A stretch of DNA of 64,000 bases from Streptomyces sp. DSM 15324 (GTDB taxonomy: Bacteria > Actinomycetota > Actinomycetes > Streptomycetales > Streptomycetaceae): contig NZ_KQ949025.1 of the NCBI RefSeq assembly GCF_001514285.1, positions 792,227 to 856,226 of the forward strand, written 5' to 3'. The notes under the pieces were generated by a model. It had not been told where the DNA came from. It did no database searches and saw nothing but the letters and a program-made list of their open reading frames with translations. The position numbers and the translations under genes were made by a program. Position 1 is the stretch's first letter; every line of letters begins with the position of its first letter. Of this stretch, positions 23,434 to 32,554 are shown piece by piece.

Positions 23434-24399
23434 TCACTCCACGGTGATCGAGTCCAGCTTCTCCCGCAGATACACATGCGAGTCGACCGCCTCGTACGCC
23501 ACGCGCCCCACGGGTGCCGGCACGGACTCCACGATCGTCCCCGGCGTGCACTCACCGAAGTAGACGAGGGACATGAGCTCCTCGGCGGGCTCGTCGGCCG
23601 GGGGCGGGAGCACCCGGTGCCGGCCCGACCGCCACCGGTCGCCCGTCCACCGGGCCATCAGATCACCGATGTTGATCGTGAAGGCGTCCGGGTCGAAGGG
23701 CGCGTCCTCCCAGCCGCCGTCGTCCGTCCAGACCTGGAGTCCGCCCTTGCCGGCCTGCCGGTCGAGGATGGTGACCGTGCCGAAATCGGTGTGCGGGCCG
23801 ATCCGGAACTGGCCGGGCTCCGGCTCGCCCACGACCTCCGTGCCCGGGTACCAGTTGATGTTGAAGCCGTAGGTGGGGTGGTCCATGTGGCGGGAGAAGA
23901 AGTCCGGCTCCAGGCCGAGGGCCTCGCCCAGCAGGGACAGCAGCTGCTTCTCCAGGCCGGCCATGTGCGCCAGGTACTCCTCGCAGAGCGACTGGAGCTC
24001 CGGCACCTCCGTCGGCCAGACGTTGGGCGCGTACCACTCCGCGTTGATCACCGGGTCGTCGAACGGCTCGTGCGTGGCGAAGGTCAGGGACTCCTTGAGG
24101 TCCGGCGGGGTCTCGGTCCCCTCGGAGTAGCCGTTCGCCTCCGCGCCGGGGCCGAGCCAGCCCCGGCCGCCGACCTTCACGGCGTACGGCTGCTTGACGT
24201 CCACCGGGAGCGTGAAGAACGCCCGGGCCGCCGCCCGGATGCGGGACCGCAGGGACGGGTCCACGCCGTGCCCGGTCACCAGCAGGAAGCCCGCGGTCCG
24301 GAGGGCCTCGTCGACGGTGCGGGCGATGGCTCTGCGGGCCTCCGCGTCCCCTTCGAGCCAAGGCGTGAGGTCGATGGTGGGAATGCGCGGGTCAGACAC
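23434..24399 (-). CDS. isopenicillin N synthase-family 2OG-Fe(II) oxygenase
   Basis: A 321-residue double-stranded beta-helix oxygenase. The N-terminal DIOX_N-like domain (IPTIDLTPWLEGD, FLLVTGHGVDPSLRSRIRAA) is followed by the iron motif His203-x-Asp205 in IGPHTDFGTVTIL and His261 in SGRHRVLPPPAD. The Arg of the RxS motif that normally binds 2-oxoglutarate is not seen, and the aligned position reads LMS (275-277), so the cosubstrate pocket is unusual. GTG 24399 lies inside the end of the deaminase gene (8-bp overlap), so the two are translated together. Substrate probably linked to pyrimidines, an inference. Confidence 0.85.
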   Translation of the reverse strand: MSDPRIPTIDLTPWLEGDAEARRAIARTVDEALRTAGFLLVTGHGVDPSLRSRIRAAARAFFTLPVDVKQPYAVKVGGRGWLGPGAEANGYSEGTETPPDLKESLTFATHEPFDDPVINAEWYAPNVWPTEVPELQSLCEEYLAHMAGLEKQLLSLLGEALGLEPDFFSRHMDHPTYGFNINWYPGTEVVGEPEPGQFRIGPHTDFGTVTILDRQAGKGGLQVWTDDGGWEDAPFDPDAFTINIGDLMARWTGDRWRSGRHRVLPPPADEPAEELMSLVYFGECTPGTIVESVPAPVGRVAYEAVDSHVYLREKLDSITVE

Positions 24400-24865
24400 C
24401 GATGTCCTCGTTCCAGAGTGCCGGGTTCTTCTCGATGAAGTCGCGCATCATCGCGACGCAGTCGGCGTCGTCGAGCAGCACGATCTCCACTCCGTGCGCG
24501 GCGAGCCAGTCGTGGCCGCCGTGGAAGGTCGCGGCCTCGCCGACCACGACCCGCGTGATGCCGAACTGCCGGACCAGGCCGGAGCAGTACCAGCACGGCG
24601 AGAGGGTGGTCACCATCGTCGTGCCCCGGTACGACCGCTGTCGGCCCGCCGCGCGGAAGGCCGCCGTCTCCGCGTGCGTCGAGGGGTCGTCGTCCTGGAC
24701 GCGCCGGTTGTGGCCGCGGCCGAGCAGGGTGCCGTCGGGGCCGTAGAGCGCGGCGCCGATCGGGATGCCGCCCTCGGCGAGCCCGGCGCGGGCCTCGGCG
24801 ACGGCGGTGGCCAGCCAGGCGCGGGCCGTCGTCTGGTCCAGGGGGACCTGATCCACAGGGTTCAT
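24392..24865 (-). CDS. cytosine deaminase, fungal Fcy1-type CMP/dCMP deaminase fold
   Basis: A 157-residue zinc deaminase. The zinc motif is complete: His-Ala-Glu in THAETAAFR near residue 70 and PCWYC near residue 98 (SPCWYCSGLVRQFGITRVVV). The C-terminus (MMRDFIEKNPALWNEDIGV) closely resembles yeast cytosine deaminase Fcy1. It would convert cytosine to uracil and ammonia. The start ATG 24865 is the common N-terminus. It forms an overlapping pair with the 2OG oxygenase and is divergent from a PucR regulator, so both are probably induced by a nucleobase. Confidence 0.85.
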   Translation of the reverse strand: MNPVDQVPLDQTTARAWLATAVAEARAGLAEGGIPIGAALYGPDGTLLGRGHNRRVQDDDPSTHAETAAFRAAGRQRSYRGTTMVTTLSPCWYCSGLVRQFGITRVVVGEAATFHGGHDWLAAHGVEIVLLDDADCVAMMRDFIEKNPALWNEDIGV

Positions 24866-24963
24866 GGCTCCACTCTGGTGCGCCGGAAACACCGGGGCAA
24901 CGTGCGGAAAGTACTCTCCGGGCAGCCGGCGGCCGGACGTTCTGTCAGCACCTGGAGGTTCCC
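24866..24963. promoter_or_regulatory. divergent promoter region of the deaminase pair and pucR
   Basis: Only 98 bp separate the two starts, so both promoters and any PucR operator must overlap here. No palindrome longer than 8 bp was seen by eye. Confidence 0.45.
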
Positions 24964-26232
24964 GTGCCCGCACTCACCCTCCGTGAAGTCCTGACCCTCG
25001 ACCCGGTGCGGGCCAGCGCGCCCGAGCTGCTGGCGGGGGCGGCGGGGCTCGACCGGCCCGTCCGCTGGGTGCATTCGTCCGAGGTGTACGAAGGGGCGAA
25101 CTTCCTCGACGGCGGGGAGCTGCTGCTCACCAACGGGTTCGGGCTGACGGACGCGGAGGACGAGGCCCGGCGCCGGTATGTGCGGGAGCTGGCCGCACGG
25201 GGCGCCGTGGGGCTGGCGGTGGAGGTGGGGCGGTCCCTGCCGCGCATGCCCGGTGAGGTGGTCGACGAGGCCCGTCGGCTGGAGCTGCCCCTGCTGGCGC
25301 TGCACCGGGTCGTGCCCTTCGTACGGATCGCCGAGGCCGCCAACCGCGCGATCGTGGCCCGGGGTCTGTCGGGGCGCTCGGCCGTACGGCCCCGGGGCGA
25401 CGACCACACGGCCGCCCTGCTGGCCGACCTCGCCGACCGGGCCGCGCTGAACCAGCCGGAGGTGGAGGCGCGCGCGGCGCTCGCCGGGTTCCGTCCGGGG
25501 CCGGGGGCGCGGCTGATCGGGGTGTCCGTGCACGGCGCCCGCGGAGAGGCGGGGACGGTCGACCGGGCCGTACGGCTGCTGGGGGGTGCCGGAGCGCTGC
25601 GGGCCGCCTTTCCCGGGGATGTGCTCGCCCTGCTGGCGCTGCCCGGCGGGCGGGCCGGGGATCCGGTGCGGGCCGTGCAGGAGGCGTTCCGGGCGGTGGC
25701 CGAGCCGGGGCTCACGGTCGCCGTGGGGCACGCGGTGCGGGCCGGGGGCGGATGGCTGCACTGGAGCGAGACGCTGCGTGCGGCCCGTACGACGCTGGAG
25801 CTGGCGCTGACCGTGCCGCCTGCCGAGCCCGCCGCGCCCGGGGGCCCGCTGGTGGCGTCCTCGCGGGCCTTCGCCCTGGAGCGGGAGCTGACCCGGGGCG
25901 GTGTCCCCGCCAACCGGGAGCGGCTCGCGGGGATGGTCCAGCACGCCCTCGGGCCGCTCCTGGAGTGGGAGGCGGCGCACCCGAGCGACCTGGTCCGCAC
26001 CCTGGAGGTGCATCTGCGCAACGGCTGCTCCCCGACCCGCACGGCCGCCCTCCTGCACATCGGCCGCCAGTCCCTCTACCAGCGGCTGGAGCGCATCGAG
26101 TCCCTGCTCGGCCTGGAGATCGACGACCCGGACCTGCTGGGGGAACTGCTGACGGCGGCCTGTGCGCACCGGGTGGTCCGCGGGACGGCCCGGTCGGCGG
26201 CCCCCGGGGCGGCAGGGGTCAGCGCGGCGTGA
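24964..26232 (+). CDS. PucR-family transcriptional regulator
   Basis: A 422-residue protein with the PucR N-terminal domain (LTLREVLTLDPVRASAPELL, VRWVHSSEVYEGANFLDGGE, LLLTNGFG), a central GGDEF-like CdaR domain, and the C-terminal HTH LEVHLRNGCSPTRTAALLHI followed by GRQSLYQRLERIESLLG. PucR/CdaR proteins activate purine and pyrimidine catabolic genes and sense nucleobase intermediates. It is divergent from the cytosine deaminase and 2OG oxygenase pair, so it is the expected local regulator. GTG 24964 is preceded by GGAGG and fits the family length. Confidence 0.9.
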   Translation: MPALTLREVLTLDPVRASAPELLAGAAGLDRPVRWVHSSEVYEGANFLDGGELLLTNGFGLTDAEDEARRRYVRELAARGAVGLAVEVGRSLPRMPGEVVDEARRLELPLLALHRVVPFVRIAEAANRAIVARGLSGRSAVRPRGDDHTAALLADLADRAALNQPEVEARAALAGFRPGPGARLIGVSVHGARGEAGTVDRAVRLLGGAGALRAAFPGDVLALLALPGGRAGDPVRAVQEAFRAVAEPGLTVAVGHAVRAGGGWLHWSETLRAARTTLELALTVPPAEPAAPGGPLVASSRAFALERELTRGGVPANRERLAGMVQHALGPLLEWEAAHPSDLVRTLEVHLRNGCSPTRTAALLHIGRQSLYQRLERIESLLGLEIDDPDLLGELLTAACAHRVVRGTARSAAPGAAGVSAA

Positions 26233-26385
26233 CGCGGCTCGGGCCGTCGCAGGGGGCCGGGCAGAGATCGGACGCCTGTCGTCGTCCCGGCCGGGGTGGG
26301 CCATGGGGCACGTCACGGCGGGGGGCGGCCGGCACCCCCTGCCCGGCGTTCAGGGGGCGACCAGCGCCAGGACCGCGGCACCTGC

Positions 26386-26733
26386 TCATGCGCGCCCCAG
26401 CGTGGCGCCCAGATGGTCCAGGCGGGCCTGCCACTCGGATGCGCGGTCCTCGTCTCCCGGGAATTCGCCGGTGAACCGCAGGACCGACGCGTCGTCCCCG
26501 TCCCGCTCCAGGTGGAAGCGGATCCGGCCGGCGCCCTCCAGCGTGTACTCGGCGACCCGGTCCACGTCCCACGCCGTGACCCGGCCCTCCCCCGCCCCGC
26601 GCAGCACGACCGCGCCGCCCAGCCGGGGTTCGAGCCGGTCCACCCCGGTCCACCAGGCCGCGATCCCGTCCGGCGTGCTCACCGCAGGCCAGACCGTCTC
26701 CATGGGCACCGGGAGCCGTACCAGGAGGTGCAT
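26386..26733 (-). CDS. SRPBCC-family (AHSA1/Bet v 1-like) protein
   Basis: A 115-residue single-domain START/Bet v 1-like fold protein. The N-terminal LLVRLPVPMETVWPAVS strand-helix, the ITAWWTGVDRLEPRLGGA block, and the terminal helix WQARLDHLGATLGRA match AHSA1-like proteins. Such proteins bind hydrophobic ligands; the function is unknown. ATG 26733 was chosen over the longer frame to 26757 because GGAG lies just upstream and the domain starts at once. Confidence 0.75.
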   Translation of the reverse strand: MHLLVRLPVPMETVWPAVSTPDGIAAWWTGVDRLEPRLGGAVVLRGAGEGRVTAWDVDRVAEYTLEGAGRIRFHLERDGDDASVLRFTGEFPGDEDRASEWQARLDHLGATLGRA

Positions 26734-26809
26734 GCCTCCAGCGTGAACCCGGCCCACGGAATCCGCAGGCCGGGCTCATGGACGAGCGGGGGTGACGCTC
26801 CTGTCGCTG

Positions 26810-27892
26810 TCAGACCCCGGCGTACGAGTGCTTGCCGGTGACGAAGATGTTGACGCCGTAGTAGTTGAAGAGCCAGCAGCCGAAGGCGATCATGGCCAGG
26901 TAGGCGGCCTTGCGGCCCTTCCAGCCGGCCGTGGCGCGGGCGTGCAGGTAGCAGGCGTAGGCGACCCAGGTGATGAAGGACCAGGTCTCCTTGGGGTCCC
27001 AGCCCCAGTAGCGGCCCCAGGCGTCGCCCGCCCAGATCGCGCCCGCGATGATCGTGAAGGTCCACAGCGGGAAGACGGCCGCGTTGACGCGGTAGGCGAA
27101 CTTGTCCAGGGACGCGGCGGCGGGCAGCCGGTCGAGGACCGAGTTGGCGAACGCGCCGGGCTTTCCGCCGGTCGCCAGCTTGTTCTCGTACGCGTCCTTG
27201 AAGAGGTAGAGGATCGTGGCGACCGCGCCGACGTAGAACACCGCTCCGCAGAAGATCGCGGTGGAGACGTGGATGTAGAGCCAGTACGAGTGCAGGGCCG
27301 GGACCAGCTGGTCGCTCGCCGTGTAGAGGACGGTGACCGCGAGACCGAGGTCCAGCAGGACCGTGGTGATCAGGAACAGGCCGAGCCAGCGGACGTTCTT
27401 CTTCAGCGCCAGCAGGCCGAGGTACACACCGACGGCCACCGTGGAGAAGGTGATGTTGAACTCGTACATGTTGCCCCACGGGGCCCGCTCCACCGAGGCC
27501 GCGCGGGCGATCACTCCGCCCAGCTCGACCAGGAAGGCGAGCACCGTGAGGGAGATCGCGATCCGGCCGTACATGTCGCCCTGCTCGTCGCCGCCGTGCG
27601 CGCCGGGCCCGTCGGGCAGGTCCCGCGCGCCGGACGTCGAGCGCACCACGACCTGCGGGCGCTCCAGCACGGCGGTGCCGCCATCCTTCTTGACGGTGAT
27701 GGCCGGGCCCTTCGCCTTGGCCTGCGCCGTGGCGGTGAGCGCGGCGGCGGTCCGGCCGACCTTGCTGCGGCTGCCGAAGAGCCACTCCGCGATGTACGCG
27801 AAGAAGGCCAGGGTGTAGACGGCCATCGAGGAGTAGATCAGCGTGTTGCTGATACTCGCGAGGTGTTCGTTGGTGGCGGCGGCGAGAGTCAT
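26810..27892 (-). CDS. ccsB: cytochrome c biogenesis protein CcsB/ResC (system II)
   Basis: A 360-residue multi-pass membrane protein of system II cytochrome c maturation. The WWD-like haem-handling motif WGWDPKETWSFITWVAY lies near residue 295, with external His residues before and after. At least seven transmembrane helices are visible. An unusual acidic/neutral loop of about 60 residues follows the first helix (residues 45-105). ATG 27892 overlaps the resB stop by 4 nt (ATGA), showing coupling in a resA-ccdA-resB-ccsB operon read leftward. Confidence 0.93.
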   Translation of the reverse strand: MTLAAATNEHLASISNTLIYSSMAVYTLAFFAYIAEWLFGSRSKVGRTAAALTATAQAKAKGPAITVKKDGGTAVLERPQVVVRSTSGARDLPDGPGAHGGDEQGDMYGRIAISLTVLAFLVELGGVIARAASVERAPWGNMYEFNITFSTVAVGVYLGLLALKKNVRWLGLFLITTVLLDLGLAVTVLYTASDQLVPALHSYWLYIHVSTAIFCGAVFYVGAVATILYLFKDAYENKLATGGKPGAFANSVLDRLPAAASLDKFAYRVNAAVFPLWTFTIIAGAIWAGDAWGRYWGWDPKETWSFITWVAYACYLHARATAGWKGRKAAYLAMIAFGCWLFNYYGVNIFVTGKHSYAGV

Positions 27893-29595
27893 TTCTCAGC
27901 CCCTTCGGCAGGTACGACTTCGGGTTCGGGGGTGTCGGGGTGTTCGGGGGTTCCAGGAGCCTGGTCGTACAGGACGCCGGCGAGGTCGCCGAGTTCCTCG
28001 GGGAGCTTCGCGGACTCGCTGCGGCCGAGGCCGGCCATCTCGACGACGGTGACGCCGTCGGCGCCCCGCACCGCCCGCACCCACACCCGGCGGCGCTGGA
28101 TGAACAGCGAGGCGGCCAGACCGAAGATCGCGGCGACCGCTCCGCCCAGCGCCCAGCCGCTGCCGGGCTGCTGGGTGATCTGGAAGTTGGCCCACTGCCT
28201 GGTGCCCTCGTAGGTGACCGAGCCGGCGCCGTTCGGCAGCGTCATGGTCTCGCCGGGCTTGAGGTTCTCCCGCAGCTGGGCGCCCTTGGAGTCCTTGAAC
28301 TCCTTCATGTTGGTCTTGTTCATCTGGTACACGCTCTGCGGGATGCCCGAGTCGACGCCGAGGTCGCCGTGGTACGGCGCCAGGTTCAGCACCGGGTTGT
28401 CCAGCGCCGGGAAGGTCGACGCGGTCTCGCTGCCGGTGGTGTACGTCGGCAGGAAGAAGGCCGAGATGCCGAGCTGCTCGGTGACGCCCCGGGCGTTGCG
28501 GTAGCCGTCGAGGACTCGGATGACACCGCTGGAGGTGACGTTGGAGTCCAGCGGCAGCAGCGGCACCGCGTCGTCGAACACGACGTTCCCCTTGCCGTCG
28601 CGGACGGTGATCACCGGGGCGTAACCGTGGGCGGTGAGGTAGATCTTGGAGTCGTCGATCTCCAGCGGATGGTTGACCTTGATGACGTCCCGCTTGTCCT
28701 TGCCGTAGGCGCCGACGCTGTAGGTGACGGCCGCCTGGAAGGTGCGCGCGGTGCCCCGGTTGGGGCCGGTCCTCTCGTACGTCCCCTCGAACTTGTCCAG
28801 GGTGAAGCTGAACGGGTTCAGGTCGTCGACGCCGAAGAGGTTGCCGGACTTGAAGTCGTCGTAGGCGATCAGGGTGTTGGAGAAGCCGCTGCTGCCCTCG
28901 ACGAGGAGCTTGTTGCCCTCGGCCTTGAAGAGCTGGCCCCAGGCGAAGGCCACCAGCATCACGATGAGCGCGATGTGGAAGGCGAGGTTGCCGACCTCGC
29001 GGAGGTAGCCCTTCTCGGCGGAGACGGCGTCCCCGGCGAGGTGGGCGCGGAAGCGGCGCTTCTTCAGCAGGGCGAGGGCGGCCTCACGGACCTGCTCCGG
29101 CTCGGCGTCCGTCCGCCAGGTCGTGTACGCCGGCAGCCGGGTCAGCCGCTTGGGGGCGCCCGGCGGGCGGGTGCGCAGCTGGCCCATGAACTGCCAGGTG
29201 CGGGGCACGATACAGCCGATGAGGGAGACGAACAGCAGGATGTAGACGGCCGAGAACCACACCGAGCTGTAGACGTGGAACAGGCCCAGCTTCTCGTAGA
29301 CCGGCGCGATCGTCGGGTGCGCCTTGGCGAAGTCGGCGACCTTGGTGGCGTCCTGGCCGGTCTGCGGGATCAGCGAGCCGGGGATCGCGCCCAGCGCGAC
29401 CAGCAGCAGGAGCAGCAGGGCGACCCGCATGGAGGTCAGCTGGCGCCAGAACCAGCGGGCCCAGCCGACGACGCCGAGCCCGGGCGCGTTCGCCAGGGTC
29501 TCGGTGGGCGCCGTGGAGAGCTGGGAACCGGCCGCGCCGAGGTCCCCCTCCTCGGGGGCGGTCGCCGTCTCGTCGCTTGTCGTGGTCTTGCTCAT
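27889..29595 (-). CDS. resB: cytochrome c biogenesis protein ResB
   Basis: A 568-residue ResB-type membrane protein that works with CcsB to attach haem to apocytochrome c outside the membrane. The N-terminal pair of helices with SMRVALLLLLLVALGAIPGS and the VWFSAVYILLFVSLIGCIVP region is followed by a large external domain and a last helix WALGGAVAAIFGLAASLFIQ. It ends in an acidic cytoplasmic tail. It starts 3 nt after the ccdA stop and its stop overlaps ccsB, so the four genes are one operon. Confidence 0.93.
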   Translation of the reverse strand: MSKTTTSDETATAPEEGDLGAAGSQLSTAPTETLANAPGLGVVGWARWFWRQLTSMRVALLLLLLVALGAIPGSLIPQTGQDATKVADFAKAHPTIAPVYEKLGLFHVYSSVWFSAVYILLFVSLIGCIVPRTWQFMGQLRTRPPGAPKRLTRLPAYTTWRTDAEPEQVREAALALLKKRRFRAHLAGDAVSAEKGYLREVGNLAFHIALIVMLVAFAWGQLFKAEGNKLLVEGSSGFSNTLIAYDDFKSGNLFGVDDLNPFSFTLDKFEGTYERTGPNRGTARTFQAAVTYSVGAYGKDKRDVIKVNHPLEIDDSKIYLTAHGYAPVITVRDGKGNVVFDDAVPLLPLDSNVTSSGVIRVLDGYRNARGVTEQLGISAFFLPTYTTGSETASTFPALDNPVLNLAPYHGDLGVDSGIPQSVYQMNKTNMKEFKDSKGAQLRENLKPGETMTLPNGAGSVTYEGTRQWANFQITQQPGSGWALGGAVAAIFGLAASLFIQRRRVWVRAVRGADGVTVVEMAGLGRSESAKLPEELGDLAGVLYDQAPGTPEHPDTPEPEVVPAEGAEK

Positions 29596-29598
29596 GGA

Positions 29599-30372
29599 TC
29601 AGATCCCCACAGTGAAGCCGGCGGACCAGGACTGCATGTCCTGCACGAGGCGGTCCCACACACCGGTCAGCAGCAGCAGGCCGGTCACGATCATCATCGT
29701 GCCGCCTGCCCGCAGCACCCAGACGTAGTGGCGCTTGACCCAGCCGAAGGCGCCGAGCGCCTTGCGGAAGGCCACCGCGGTCAGGACGAACGGGACTCCG
29801 AGCCCGAGGCAGTAGGCGACGGTCAGTATGGCACCGCGGCCCGCGCTCCCCTGGTTGGAGGAGAGGGCGATCACGGAGGCGAGGGTGGGGCCGATGCACG
29901 GGGTCCAGCCGATGCCGAACAGCGCGCCGAGCAGCGGGGCGCCGACCAGTCCGGTGGCGGGCCGCTGGTGGAGGCGGAACTCCCGCGCGGTCATCCAGGG
30001 CATCAGGCCCATGAAGAAGACGCCCATGGCGATCATGAGGACGCCGAGCACCTTGGACAGGACGCCCTGGTGCTCCTGGAGCGTCTGGCCGAAGTAGCCG
30101 AACAGGGCGCCGCTGGAGACGAACACGGCGGTGAAGCCGAGGACGAACAGGGAGGCACCGGCGACCATCCGCCCGCGCCGGGCCTCGGCCAGGTCCGTGC
30201 CGGTCACCCCGGTGACGTAGGAGAGGTAGCCGGGGACGAGCGGCAGGACGCAGGGCGAGAAGAAGGAGACGAGCCCGCCGAGCAGGGCGACGGGCAGGGC
30301 GAGGATCAGGGCGCCGCTCAGGACCGTCTGGTTCGGACCGCTGACCTCGGCGAGGGTGGTGAGCGCGCTCAC
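29599..30372 (-). CDS. ccdA: thiol-disulfide carrier CcdA
   Basis: A 257-residue six-helix membrane protein that moves electrons from cytoplasmic thioredoxin to ResA outside the membrane. The family signature FFSPCVLPLVPGYLSYVTG near residue 38 gives the first reactive Cys, and GIGWTPCIGPTLASV near residue 160 the second. GTG 30372 lies one base after the resA stop (AAGTGACGTG), so the genes are coupled. Family length and hydrophobic profile are normal. Confidence 0.94.
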   Translation of the reverse strand: MSALTTLAEVSGPNQTVLSGALILALPVALLGGLVSFFSPCVLPLVPGYLSYVTGVTGTDLAEARRGRMVAGASLFVLGFTAVFVSSGALFGYFGQTLQEHQGVLSKVLGVLMIAMGVFFMGLMPWMTAREFRLHQRPATGLVGAPLLGALFGIGWTPCIGPTLASVIALSSNQGSAGRGAILTVAYCLGLGVPFVLTAVAFRKALGAFGWVKRHYVWVLRAGGTMMIVTGLLLLTGVWDRLVQDMQSWSAGFTVGI

Positions 30373-30373
30373 G

Positions 30374-30961
30374 TCACTTCTCCGCGAGGACCGGGGCGAT
30401 CATCTTGCGCAGCTTCTCCTCGCTGAGCGGGGCCAGCGAGCGCGCGGCGATCCTCCCCTCGCGGTCGATGACCAGTGTGGAGGGGATGGCCTGCGGGTTG
30501 AGCGTGCCCTTCTTGAAGCGGAGCATCAGCTTGCTGCTCGGGTCGTACAGGCTGGGGTAGGTGACCCCGAAGCCCTTCTCGAAGGCGCGGGCGCTCTGGA
30601 CCTTGGGGTCGGCGACGTTGATGCCGACGAACTGCACGCCCCGGGCGGCCAGGTCCGCGGAGACCTTCTGGAAGTTGGGGGCCTCGGCGCGGCAGGGCGC
30701 GCACCACGACCCCCACACGTTCACGACGACGACCTTGCCCTTGTACGAGGAGAGCGCGAGCTGCTGGTCGTCGATGGTCTTGCCGGACAGGTCGGGGGCC
30801 GCGTCGCGCTTGCCCTGCGCGACGGTCGAGATGCCGTCCTTGCCCATGATGAATTTGGTGTCACCGCCACCGCCGGAGACCCCTCCGGCGGCGCAGGCGG
30901 ACAGCAGCAGGGTCGCCGCGGCGGCGACGGCGAGGGACGGAAGCGTGCGGCTGGCACTCAT
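30374..30961 (-). CDS. resA: ResA/TlpA-type lipoprotein thioredoxin
   Basis: A 195-residue membrane-anchored thioredoxin. The N-terminus is a lipoprotein signal with lipobox LLLSAC (Cys about residue 23). The thioredoxin domain has the redox motif WGSWCAPCRAEAPNF near residue 95 and a cis-Pro segment NPQAIPSTLVIDREGRIAAR. It reduces apocytochrome c Cys-x2-Cys-His before haem attachment. The first gene of the cytochrome c maturation operon, so the promoter lies in 30962-31027. Confidence 0.93.
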   Translation of the reverse strand: MSASRTLPSLAVAAAATLLLSACAAGGVSGGGGDTKFIMGKDGISTVAQGKRDAAPDLSGKTIDDQQLALSSYKGKVVVVNVWGSWCAPCRAEAPNFQKVSADLAARGVQFVGINVADPKVQSARAFEKGFGVTYPSLYDPSSKLMLRFKKGTLNPQAIPSTLVIDREGRIAARSLAPLSEEKLRKMIAPVLAEK

Positions 30962-31027
30962 GTGAAAAGTTTCGCATGCCCGTTCCGGGGATCTTGCGCA
31001 CCCCCCTTGCGGGTGGAAAACCGCATT

Positions 31028-32323
31028 TCAGGCGGCGGATGCCGAGGGGCTGGGGGAGGTCGTGGAGTCCTTCATGAACTCCTTCCAGCCGCCGGCCGGC
31101 CGCTGGCCGACGTCCAGGGTGCGCAGCTTGTCGAGCACCTCCGGCTTCTGTACGTCGATCCAGTCCACGAACTGGCGGAAGGAGACGAGCCGGACGTCGG
31201 CGCCGCTCTCCTTCTCGGCGGCGATGTGCCGGAACGCCTCCTCGACGGCGTCCATGTAGATGCCGCCGTTCCAGTGCTCGAAGTGGTTGCCGACGAAGAA
31301 GGGGGCGCGGTTCGACTCGTACGCCCGCCGGAACCCCTGGATGTACGCCTGGGCGGACTGCTTGCGCCAGCCCGGGTAGTTGTGGCTGGGCGCGTTGGTG
31401 GAGTTGACCGACTGGTTGGCGAGCATGTTGTAGTCCATCGAGAGGACCTCGAAGCTGCGGCCGGGGAAGGGTATCTGCTGCAACGGCAGGTCCCAGATCC
31501 CCTGCTTCTTCTCGGGCCACACCTGGCGCCCGCCCGGCGAGGAGGCGTCGTAGCGCCAGCCGAGGGCCTTGGCGGTGGGCAGCAGGTTGTCCTGGCCGAG
31601 GAGGCAGGGGGTGCGGCCGCCGACGAGTTCCTTGTCGTAGTCGAAGGGCAGCGCGGCCAGATCGGTCCAGCCGGTGTTGGTCCGCCACTCCTTCACGAAC
31701 TTCTTCGCCTGGTCTATCTCGCTGCGCCACTGCGCGGGCGTCCAGTTGCCGACCGAGCCGGAGCCGCCGCAGAAGTGCCCGTTGAAGTGGGTGCCTATCT
31801 CGTGCCCCTCCAGCCACGCCCGGCGGACGTTGGTGAGGGTCATCTTGACGTGCTCGTCGGTGAGGTAGCCGATGTCGGAGGCGCCGACGGGGTTGTTCGG
31901 CGGGTCGTAGAGCCGCTTCTTCGACTCGGGCAGCAGATACAGCCCGGAGAGGAAGAAGGTCATGGACGCGCCGTGCTCCTTGGCGAGGTCCAGGAAGCGC
32001 GGGAACAGGCCGTTGCCGACCTCGCCTGCGCCGTCCCAGGAGAAGACGACGAACTGCGGCGGCTCCTGGCCGGGCTCCAGCGGCACCGGCTTGGCGGGCT
32101 GGTGGGGCTGCTTGCCGGTGAAGGAGGTGGAACCGTCGCCGATCGGCTTGGCGGTGGCGGTGGCGCTCGGACTGGGCGAGCCCTTCTTGCCGGAGCCGTG
32201 CTTGCCGGAACCGCCCGCGGGGGAGGGATCGGTGCTCGTCAGGCTTCCGCAGCCGACGAGTCCGGCAGCGGCGGCGGCCCCGGCACCGAGTCCAAGTGCT
32301 CCCCTTCGGGTGATGGCGCGCAT
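31028..32323 (-). CDS. Tat lipoprotein with polysaccharide deacetylase-like domain
   Basis: A 431-residue exported lipoprotein. The N-terminus ITRRGALGLGAGAAAAAGLVGCG has a twin-arginine motif followed by a lipobox (GLVGC), so Tat export with lipidation is expected. A Ser/Pro/Lys-rich linker to about residue 95 precedes a deacetylase-like barrel (FVVFSWDGAGEVGNGLFPRF, GHEIGTHFNGHFCGGSGSVG). The His-x-His pattern GTHFNGHF resembles the metal site of NodB-fold enzymes, with the catalytic Asp in FSWDGAG. The C-terminus is a Ser-rich tail. Function in cell-wall polysaccharide trimming is an inference. Confidence 0.75.
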   Translation of the reverse strand: MRAITRRGALGLGAGAAAAAGLVGCGSLTSTDPSPAGGSGKHGSGKKGSPSPSATATAKPIGDGSTSFTGKQPHQPAKPVPLEPGQEPPQFVVFSWDGAGEVGNGLFPRFLDLAKEHGASMTFFLSGLYLLPESKKRLYDPPNNPVGASDIGYLTDEHVKMTLTNVRRAWLEGHEIGTHFNGHFCGGSGSVGNWTPAQWRSEIDQAKKFVKEWRTNTGWTDLAALPFDYDKELVGGRTPCLLGQDNLLPTAKALGWRYDASSPGGRQVWPEKKQGIWDLPLQQIPFPGRSFEVLSMDYNMLANQSVNSTNAPSHNYPGWRKQSAQAYIQGFRRAYESNRAPFFVGNHFEHWNGGIYMDAVEEAFRHIAAEKESGADVRLVSFRQFVDWIDVQKPEVLDKLRTLDVGQRPAGGWKEFMKDSTTSPSPSASAA

Positions 32324-32491
32324 GGCAGATCCCGTTCGTCGCGTCCTCTGGTGTCACCCATTCAGAGCACACGACGAACGAACGGGTTCCGCTCATACGT
32401 CCGGATTCGGTAACAGTGAACGCTAAGGAAGCACCCAGACATGGCCGGAATGCGTCGGCCGGCGCGGAGGCCGGGCGCCGGCCGGCGCGGA

Positions 32492-32554
32492 CGCTCGGCG
32501 CGGGCGCTCGGCGCGGGCGCTCGGCGCGGGCGCTCGGCGCGGGCGCTCGGCGCG
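32492..32554. repeat. 13-bp tandem repeat, four to five copies
   Basis: CGCTCGGCGCGGG is repeated perfectly at 32492, 32505, 32518 and 32531, with a partial fifth copy at 32544 that runs into the large palindrome. All bases but one per unit are G or C. The block lies between the deacetylase-like lipoprotein promoter and the phosphatase 3' end. Confidence 0.8.
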
